A stretch of 8,374 bases of DNA from contig JAJYKH010000099.1 in assembly GCA_021788685.1 (NCBI GenBank), forward strand, positions 1-8,374, written 5' to 3'. A program made the translations under genes and the position numbers. Below, piece by piece: positions 3,614 to 8,374 of this stretch. The DNA is from Deltaproteobacteria bacterium. Lineage in GTDB: Bacteria > Desulfobacterota > Desulfobulbia > Desulfobulbales > UBA5123. How positions within the stretch are numbered: position 1 is the first letter of the stretch; each line of letters opens with the position of its first letter. Under the pieces are notes generated by a model. It searched no databases. It was given only the letters and a program-made list of their open reading frames with translations, and was not told the DNA's origin.

Positions 3614-6250
3614 ATGCGGAAGACAACGGTTGTCATTTTGGCGGCGGTTGCTTGCATCAATCTGGGGTTGTGGATTTTATTCAGCGGCTCGGCGCCGGCT
3701 GCGCCCTCCTGGACCGGCATCATCAGAGGGGTATCGTTCAGCCCCTATCGTGAAGGGGAGGATCCCTTGGCCTTCCGGAATCCTTCGCCGGCAGAAATTG
3801 ATGCCGATCTCCGGATGCTCTCGAACAAGGTCGGCGGGGTCAGGATCTATTCCTGCCGGAACGGCATGGAGGTGGTGCCGGCCCTCGCCGAGAAATACAA
3901 TCTGCCCGTGACCGCCGGGGCCTGGCTCAACGGCGAGCCCGCCCACGATGAGCTGGAGATCCAGGCCCTCATCGCCGCCGCGGCGTCCCCCGCGGTCAAG
4001 CGGGTCATCGTGGGTAACGAAGCCGTGCTGCGCGGCGAGGTGACCCCGGCGGAGCTGGCCGGCTATCTGAAGCAGGTGCGGGCGGCCGTCAAGGTGCCGG
4101 TCTCCACGGCCGAGCCCTGGCATGTGTGGCTCAAGCATCCGGAGCTTGCCGCGAACGTCGACTTCATCGCCATCCACGTCCTGCCATACTGGGAAAAGGT
4201 GGAGATCGACAATGCGGTGCCCTGGGTGTTCGAGCGGTATCGGCAGGTGAAGGCGGCCTTCCCGGGCAAGCCGATCATCCTCGGCGAGGTTGGCTGGCCG
4301 AGCGCCGGCGAGCGGCGGGGCCGGGCCAAGCCGACCCTGGCCTCCGAGGCCCGGTTCCTGCGCGAGTTTCTGCCGGCGGCCGCCAAGCTCGGGCTGGACT
4401 ACTTCGTCGTGGAGGCATTCGACCAGCCGTGGAAGGTCCCAATGGAAGGCAAGGTCGGCGGCTATTGGGGCATTTTCGATGTCCATCGCCATCCCAAGTT
4501 CCCCTGGACCGGGGAAATCAGAGAAAACCCGGTCTGGCCGTATCAATTCGCCCTCTCCCTGGCGGCCCTTTTGCTGATCGCGGTTTATTTTCGCCGCCGC
4601 CAAGACCAGCCGCTGCCCTCCAAGCTGATGTTCGCCCTCCTGGCCCAGGCGGTTTTTTCCGCCCTCGCCTGGACGGGGGGCGCTCCCTGGACCCATAACC
4701 TGCTGCCAGGGGAGGTAGTGGCCTGGGCGTGTCTGCTCCCGTTTCAGGGGGGGCTGCTCCTGGTGGTCCTCCTGAACGGCTTCGAGCTGGCAGACATGTT
4801 CCGCCCGCGCTTCAAACGGCGGTTCCTGCCGGTCGCGGAGCCTCCCGCCGGCTCCCTTCCAAAGGTCTCTCTCCATGTGGCCGCCTGCCGGGAGCCGTCC
4901 GAGATGGTGATCGCCACCTTGGACAGCCTGGCTGCGCTGGAATACCCCAATTTCGAAGTCATCGTGGTCGACAACAACACCCCGGACCCCCACCTGTGGC
5001 AGCCGGTGGAGGCGCACTGCGCCGCCCTGGGCGACCGGTTCCGGTTCTTTCATCTGGAGAAGTGGCCAGGGTTCAAGGCGGGCGCCCTCAATTTCGCGCT
5101 CGCCAAGACCGCCCCGGATGCCGAGATCATCGGTATCATCGACAGCGACTACCTGGTGCGGCCGGATTGGCTGGCCGCCATGGTCCCCCATTTCGGAAAA
5201 ACGGGAGTCGGCTTCGTGCAGGCACCCCAAGACCACCGGGAATGGGAGGGGAGCCCCTTCAAGGAGATGTGCAACTGGGAGTATCAGGGGTTCTTCGACA
5301 TTGGCATGGCCTACCGCAACGAGGGCAATGCCATCATCCAGCACGGCACCATGACCCTGATCCGCCGGAAGGTGCTCCAGGAGGTCGGCGGCTGGGGGGA
5401 ATGGTGCATCTGCGAGGACGCCGAGCTCGGTTTGCGCATTCTGGAGCATGGCTACCAATCGGTCTATGTCAACCAGAGCTTCGGGAAGGGGTTGACTCCC
5501 GACTCTTTTGCCGGCTACAAGCGGCAGCGCTTCCGGTGGGCCTACGGCGCCGTCCAGATCCTGCGGCGCCATTGGCGGCAGCTCCTGCCCTGGAATAAGG
5601 AAAGCCGGCTCACCATGGCTCAGCGCTTTCACTTCGGGGCCGGATGGCTTCCCTGGTTCGCCGATTCGCTCAATATGCTGATGACCACCCTGAATCTGCT
5701 CTGGGCCACAGGCATGCTGCTGTTTCCCAAGTACGTGGGGACCCCGCTCACGGTGTTTTTGCTGCCGCCCGTGGGGGCGTTCCTCTTCAAGCTCTTCCAC
5801 GTCCTGGTGCTCTATAGAGCCCGGGTGCGGTGCAGCCTCATGCAGCGGCTGGGGGCCGCCCTCGCCGGCATGGCCCTGGTGCATACCATCGGCAGGGCCA
5901 TGCTGGCCGGGCTGATGACCTCCGGGAAGCCGTTCCTGCGGACGCCCAAGTGCGAGGGCCGCCGGCCCCTGCTTCAGGTCTTGGCCATGGCGGATGAAGA
6001 AATCCTCATGCTGGTTTCCCTGCTGATGGCCGCCTTTGCCCTGGTGGCGGTGAACGGCTTCGAGAACCCCGACATCGTCCTCTGGGCAGGGGTCCTCGCG
6101 GTGCAGGCCCTCCCTTACGGCGCGGCCCTGGTGCTCTCGTTGGCCAGTATCGTTCCCGCGCCGCTGCCCGATCGCCAACCCCGTCCCCTGTGGCGCTTCC
6201 GGCTGGCGTGGGGGGGCAGGAATCCGCGGTCGGCCTCATCGTCCCACTGA
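3614..6250 (+). CDS. Membrane beta-glucan synthase: periplasmic GH17 domain fused to family 2 glycosyltransferase
   Basis: An 878-residue inner-membrane protein resembling the GH17-GT2 fusions of NdvB-type beta-1,3-glucan synthases. Residues 3-24 are a membrane anchor. Residues about 37-305 are a GH17 barrel with acid/base E136 in VGNE and nucleophile E225 in LGEVGWPS, both intact; in related fusions this domain acts as a transglycosylase. Three membrane segments follow (about 308-326, 338-356, 365-392), with basic loops placing the next part in the cytoplasm. The GT2 domain (417-660) has VVDNNT (451-456), KAGALN (488-493), the metal-binding DSD (510-512), ED of the TED-like motif (601-602) and QRFRW (638-642). 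Four to five membrane helices end the protein. Expected role: polymerise glucose from a nucleotide sugar, export it and remodel it. The ATG at 3614 is preferred over GTG 3554 and ATG 3581 because only it has a ribosome site and begins with the membrane anchor. The glucan linkage is inferred. Confidence 0.92.
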   Translation: MRKTTVVILAAVACINLGLWILFSGSAPAAPSWTGIIRGVSFSPYREGEDPLAFRNPSPAEIDADLRMLSNKVGGVRIYSCRNGMEVVPALAEKYNLPVTAGAWLNGEPAHDELEIQALIAAAASPAVKRVIVGNEAVLRGEVTPAELAGYLKQVRAAVKVPVSTAEPWHVWLKHPELAANVDFIAIHVLPYWEKVEIDNAVPWVFERYRQVKAAFPGKPIILGEVGWPSAGERRGRAKPTLASEARFLREFLPAAAKLGLDYFVVEAFDQPWKVPMEGKVGGYWGIFDVHRHPKFPWTGEIRENPVWPYQFALSLAALLLIAVYFRRRQDQPLPSKLMFALLAQAVFSALAWTGGAPWTHNLLPGEVVAWACLLPFQGGLLLVVLLNGFELADMFRPRFKRRFLPVAEPPAGSLPKVSLHVAACREPSEMVIATLDSLAALEYPNFEVIVVDNNTPDPHLWQPVEAHCAALGDRFRFFHLEKWPGFKAGALNFALAKTAPDAEIIGIIDSDYLVRPDWLAAMVPHFGKTGVGFVQAPQDHREWEGSPFKEMCNWEYQGFFDIGMAYRNEGNAIIQHGTMTLIRRKVLQEVGGWGEWCICEDAELGLRILEHGYQSVYVNQSFGKGLTPDSFAGYKRQRFRWAYGAVQILRRHWRQLLPWNKESRLTMAQRFHFGAGWLPWFADSLNMLMTTLNLLWATGMLLFPKYVGTPLTVFLLPPVGAFLFKLFHVLVLYRARVRCSLMQRLGAALAGMALVHTIGRAMLAGLMTSGKPFLRTPKCEGRRPLLQVLAMADEEILMLVSLLMAAFALVAVNGFENPDIVLWAGVLAVQALPYGAALVLSLASIVPAPLPDRQPRPLWRFRLAWGGRNPRSASSSH

Positions 6251-6299
6251 GGAGTTGGTATTTGTAGTCAATCGGTCCCGTGCACAGACGGGGCTGTCA

Positions 6300-6305
6300 T
6301 ATAAC
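6300..6305 (+). promoter_or_regulatory. Isolated -10-like box upstream of the lipoprotein gene
   Basis: TATAAC lies 77 nt before the lipoprotein start, but no acceptable -35 is found 15-18 nt upstream. A small hairpin, CCCGT-GCACAG-ACGGG, precedes it. No intrinsic terminator separates the glucan synthase from the lipoprotein gene (131-nt gap), so readthrough from the upstream gene is possible. Confidence 0.25.
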
Positions 6306-6381
6306 GAAGGAACGGCTGTCGAGGGCCTTGGCGGCAGCCGCCGCATCAGGATCAAGGCATCGAACAAAAAGGAGAAGAGGT

Positions 6382-6930
6382 ATGAAAAGGATGTGGAGAA
6401 ACGGCAAGATTCAGTGTTACGCTACGGTGGCGGTCTTGGGGCTCGCCGTGGTGATCAGCAGCGGCTGTGCCAAGAAGACGGTCCAGGGGGAGGACCTTTC
6501 CGCCAAGGCCGCTGCTGCTCCCAAAGAGGAAGGTCTGCTGACCGAGACCGCGGCTCCCGAAAGCGCGGAGCGCTTGAGCCCGAACAGCAGGAGCACCTGG
6601 CCTCTGCTGCCGGTCTACTTCGATTTCAACCGGTCGGACGTCCGCAAGGATCAGGTGAACAGCATCAAGAGCAACTATGATTACCTGACGAAAAATCCCG
6701 ACGTTCGCCTTCGCATCGAAGGGAATTGCGATGAGCGCGGCACCAACGAGTACAACATGGCTCTTGGCGAGCGCCGGGCCAACAGCGCCAAGAAGTACCT
6801 CGTCAACCTGGGCGTTGCCGCCGATCGGCTGGATACCCTGAGCCTCGGCGAAGAGAAGCCGCTGGCCACGGGCCATGATGAAGCCGCCTACTCCATCAAT
6901 CGGCGCGACGATTTCGTGATCCTGAAGTAA
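6382..6930 (+). CDS. pal: Peptidoglycan-associated lipoprotein (Pal/OmpA family)
   Basis: A 182-residue outer-membrane lipoprotein that anchors the outer membrane to peptidoglycan. It has a lipoprotein signal (MKRMWRNGK, a hydrophobic stretch at 13-25, then ISSGC with the lipidated Cys at 29), and a flexible Ala/Glu-rich linker (30-70). The OmpA-C peptidoglycan-binding domain (about 75-180) carries VYFDFNRSDV, EGNCDERGTNEYNMALGERRA and LGEEKPLA. The N-CDERG-TNEYN-ERRA pattern includes the Asp and Arg that hold diaminopimelate in Pal proteins. The start at 6382 has an excellent AAGGAG 7 nt upstream. Upstream in-frame codons encode an Arg/Ala-rich tail without a signal peptide. Unlike typical pal genes, no tolB or ybgF lies next to it in the window. 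The length is normal for the family, and the residue at -3 of the lipobox (Ser rather than Leu) is mildly unusual. It could be a Pal paralogue rather than the Tol-system partner. Confidence 0.92.
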   Translation: MKRMWRNGKIQCYATVAVLGLAVVISSGCAKKTVQGEDLSAKAAAAPKEEGLLTETAAPESAERLSPNSRSTWPLLPVYFDFNRSDVRKDQVNSIKSNYDYLTKNPDVRLRIEGNCDERGTNEYNMALGERRANSAKKYLVNLGVAADRLDTLSLGEEKPLATGHDEAAYSINRRDDFVILK

Positions 6931-6955
6931 TTCGAAGGCAGGTTTCTTGCATCAT

Positions 6956-6993
6956 GGCGGGTCGGCGAAGGGCACCCCCTTTGCCGACCCGCC
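6956..6993 (+). repeat. 17-bp perfect-stem hairpin after the lipoprotein gene
   Basis: Positions 6956-6972 and 6977-6993 are reverse complements over 17 bp with one G-U wobble, closing a 4-nt CACC loop, 25 nt after the lipoprotein stop codon. No T-run follows on the plus strand, and on the minus strand the flanking sequence (ATGATGCAAG) is also not a U-tract. It is therefore not a standard intrinsic terminator. It could be a 3' mRNA-stabilising structure, a Rho-related stop or one copy of a dispersed palindromic element. Confidence 0.7.
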
Positions 6994-7025
6994 TCCGGCG
7001 GCCATGCTTTCGCATGAGGAGAACC

Positions 7026-7232
7026 ATGGCCACCTGGGAGCACCCCCTTCCCGGCAAAGTCATCCTTGTGCCGCCCGCGCGGTCCGAGGCCAATCCCTGC
7101 TGCCCATCCTGCTTCAAGGGGCTGGCCCAGGTCGGCCTCCTTCCGGCTGAAGCTCTACAGGGGATCCCGATCGTTGCCGTGGGATTGGCCACCGCCTTGT
7201 CCCCCGGAAGAGAGGGCTTTCCCCGGCGGTGA
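7026..7232 (+). CDS. Possible small Cys-rich protein (68 aa), unknown
   Basis: ATG at 7026 is preceded by AGGAG (7017-7021), 4 nt away, and opens a 68-codon frame ending in TGA at 7230-7232. By hand count about three quarters of its codons end in G or C, like the neighbouring genes. The product has a CCPSC cluster (Cys 25, 26 and 29) that could bind a metal, then a moderately hydrophobic segment (about 39-58) and a basic tail. I do not recognise a family. The gene sits between the lipoprotein gene and the convergent biotin ligase. Against it: the frame is short, the GC-rich DNA keeps other frames open here too, and the ribosome spacing is tight. If real, it is probably read from the lipoprotein transcript across the 17-bp hairpin, since no promoter is visible. 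Confidence 0.4.
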   Translation: MATWEHPLPGKVILVPPARSEANPCCPSCFKGLAQVGLLPAEALQGIPIVAVGLATALSPGREGFPRR

Positions 7233-7339
7233 CTGCCGGCGGGCACTTGTTGATCTGCCGGCCTGTCTGGTTTTCCTGCTGTCCTGAATCCCCCCAAAGC
7301 CTATTGGTCTGCGCGGGTTTTCCTCCAGCCGCCTGCCGG
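7233..7339. other. Short gap between convergent genes
   Basis: No gene or clear terminator is visible. CTGCCGG occurs three times (around 7233, 7255 and 7334), which looks incidental. A GC-rich stem CACCGCC (7190-7196) with GGCGGTG (7225-7231) at the end of the preceding small frame has no U-tract on either strand. Confidence 0.4.
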
Positions 7340-8152
7340 TCAACCGCCCGCCAGCCGCAGGTCGCCCGAGAGCACCTCCTGGACCACCCCGGCCTCGTCC
7401 CGGAGATGGAGCACCCCTTCTTCGTCCGGGCCCAAGGCGGTGCCGGTGACGATCGCCCCCCTTGGGGTCATCCAGGTGAGGCGCCGGCCGGTCAAGGCGT
7501 CCCGGCGCCGCCATTCGGCCATGATCCCGGGAAAGTCATGGTTTTCGAGGCGGTTCAGGACCGCCTCCAGCCGGGCCAGGATGGCGGCAAGCAGCGGGCC
7601 CCGCGGATACACCCGTCCCGAGTGGGCGAGCAGCGAGGTGGCCCTGCCGCGGAGCTCTTCCGGAAAGACGGCATGCGGAGTGGAGACGTTGAGGCCGATG
7701 CCCAGCACCGCGAGCGGCCCGGGAGCGGCGAGCGGCTCTCCCTCGGTGAGGATGCCGCAGAACTTGCGGCCGGCGAGGAGCAGATCATTGGGCCATTTGA
7801 TTCCCGGAAACAGGCCGGTTTCCGCCTCCACCGCCTGAGAGACCGCCAGCCCGGCGGCCAGGGTGATCTTGGGGAAATCGGCAGGCGCGAGCCGGGGGCG
7901 CAGGATGACCGAGAAATAGAGACCTGTCCCCGACGGCGAGAGCCACGGGCGACCAAGCCTTCCCCGGCCCCCGCTCTGGGTCTCCGCCACGATCACGGTG
8001 CCGGCGGCCGCCCCTTGGCGCCCAAGGGCGAGGGCGTCGCTGTTGGTGGAGCCGGTGCTGGCGAGCAGCCGCGCCGGCCTCCCGGCAAAGGCGCCCGTGG
8101 CAAGCTGCTGCCAGAGGGGGTCAGGCCCGGGCGGCGGGGGAATAGCGGTCAT
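7340..8152 (-). CDS. birA: Biotin--[acetyl-CoA-carboxylase] ligase lacking the HTH repressor domain
   Basis: A 270-residue cytosolic enzyme that makes biotinyl-AMP from biotin and ATP and transfers biotin to a lysine on biotin carboxyl-carrier domains. The catalytic LplA/BirA domain shows STGSTNSDA (32-40), the ATP/biotin loop GGRGRLGRPW (61-70) followed by GTGLYFSVILRP (75-86), KWPND (119-123, with the conserved Lys) and KFCGILTE (130-137), then GIGLNV (151-156). The C-terminal SH3-like domain is about 221-268. The start at 8152 has AGGAG with a 6-nt spacer. The in-frame extension upstream is Arg-rich and not family-like. Only about 18 residues precede the catalytic domain, so the N-terminal winged-helix DNA-binding domain of E. 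coli BirA (321 aa) is missing; this is a monofunctional ligase that cannot repress biotin genes itself. A pantothenate kinase gene, a common downstream neighbour in relatives, is absent. Confidence 0.95.
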   Translation of the reverse strand: MTAIPPPPGPDPLWQQLATGAFAGRPARLLASTGSTNSDALALGRQGAAAGTVIVAETQSGGRGRLGRPWLSPSGTGLYFSVILRPRLAPADFPKITLAAGLAVSQAVEAETGLFPGIKWPNDLLLAGRKFCGILTEGEPLAAPGPLAVLGIGLNVSTPHAVFPEELRGRATSLLAHSGRVYPRGPLLAAILARLEAVLNRLENHDFPGIMAEWRRRDALTGRRLTWMTPRGAIVTGTALGPDEEGVLHLRDEAGVVQEVLSGDLRLAGG

Positions 8153-8323
8153 GGAAAGCTCCTGAGAAAGGGGACGTCTCCTGCTCCGTTGCGGCCGAGT
8201 GCCGCTAAGGGTCGGAGGAGCGCTTCGCTTGAGGTTAGAGACGAGAAGCGCACGGGTTTTTTCGCCTTTGCCTCCAGCCTCCAACCTTCTATGAGCCACA
8301 ACTGTCAAGCCGTTCTTTTGGGG
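8153..8323 (-). other. Upstream region of the biotin ligase gene
   Basis: 171 nt without a gene. The minus strand carries a perfect TTGACA (8308-8303), but the sequence 16-18 nt downstream (GTTGGA) is not a -10 box, so a promoter cannot be called. A tandem GCCTCCA pair lies at 8270-8284. A 7-bp stem GCGCTTC/GAAGCGC (8220-8226 with 8245-8251) has an 18-nt loop, and six T follow five bases after it on the plus strand. This is too loose to call a terminator. Confidence 0.35.
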
Positions 8324-8374
8324 TTAGGCTTTCATCTTATCCATCGGGTTGCGGAGTGAAGAGACCCACCATCT
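8324..8374 (-). CDS. Possible C-terminal end of an upstream gene (16 codons plus stop)
   Basis: From the right edge the minus strand reads 16 open codons ending RNPMDKMKA and then TAA at 8326-8324. This frame stays open longest of the three on that strand, and its charged tail looks like a normal protein end. It would be the gene upstream of the biotin ligase in the same direction, 171 nt away. Sixteen codons are too few to identify a family or exclude chance. Confidence 0.3.
   Translation of the reverse strand, partial: RWWVSSLRNPMDKMKA

Noticed and set aside
3677..6178. Long minus-strand open frame (833 codons) opposite the glucan synthase
   Set aside because: The product is low-complexity and Gly/Gln/His-rich, with no ribosome site, and is antisense to a fully motif-supported gene.
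8303..8308. TTGACA as the -35 of a birA promoter
   Set aside because: The perfect hexamer is on the minus strand, but no -10-like sequence occurs at 15-19 nt spacing.
7229..8359. Plus-strand frame of 376 codons opposite the biotin ligase
   Set aside because: It is a Pro/Gly/Arg-rich shadow of birA with no domain signal.
1..8374. CRISPR array, insertion sequence, toxin-antitoxin or phage genes
   Set aside because: No regularly spaced repeats, transposase or integrase motifs, or paired small toxin/antitoxin frames were found on either strand.

Overview
The window is GC-rich bacterial DNA. Its genes point to the Deltaproteobacteria (Desulfobacterota), most likely a Geobacter or Desulfuromonas relative. 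The grounds are a fused homocysteine methyltransferase/methylene-THF reductase, a Pal-type OmpA lipoprotein, a GH17-GT2 glucan synthase fusion and a biotin ligase without a DNA-binding domain. This assignment rests on recalled family patterns, not on a database search. Nearly all the long overlapping reading frames on the opposite strands are shadows produced by high GC.

Layout from left to right: (1) 1-443, minus strand: the N-terminal 147 codons of a class I/II PLP-dependent aminotransferase that runs off the left edge, with a promoter candidate at 526-554. (2) 660-736, plus strand: an intact tRNA-Arg (anticodon UCG, encoded CCA) with a strong intrinsic terminator at 749-788. (3) 960-1008, plus strand: only the 3' half of a tRNA-Glu-like gene, from the anticodon arm to CCA, followed by its own intrinsic terminator at 1022-1051. 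This looks like an integration scar or a deletion remnant. (4) 1055-2953, minus strand: a 632-residue fusion of homocysteine S-methyltransferase and methylene-THF reductase. (5) 2954-3613: a 660-base divergent control region. To the left it holds a candidate promoter and structured leader for the methionine gene. To the right it holds a near-consensus sigma70 promoter (TTGACA-17-TATAAG) and a leader of about 225 nt for the glucan synthase. That leader has a textbook terminator, a possible competing antiterminator pairing, a second terminator-like hairpin, and a Shine-Dalgarno placed in a hairpin loop. (6) 3614-6250, plus strand: a membrane beta-glucan synthase with a periplasmic GH17 domain and a cytoplasmic GT2 domain. 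(7) 6382-6930, plus strand: a Pal/OmpA-family lipoprotein, followed by a 17-bp hairpin that has no U-tract. (8) 7026-7232, plus strand: a possible 68-residue Cys-rich small protein. (9) 7340-8152, minus strand: a biotin-protein ligase without an HTH domain. (10) 8324-8374, minus strand: a possible C-terminal tail of another gene entering from the right edge.

The protein genes are mostly unrelated housekeeping or envelope functions: amino-acid and one-carbon metabolism, cofactor attachment, a surface or periplasmic glucan, and outer-membrane anchoring. No defence system, CRISPR array, transposase or integrase is visible. The least explained parts are the glucan-synthase leader and the truncated tRNA with its terminator.
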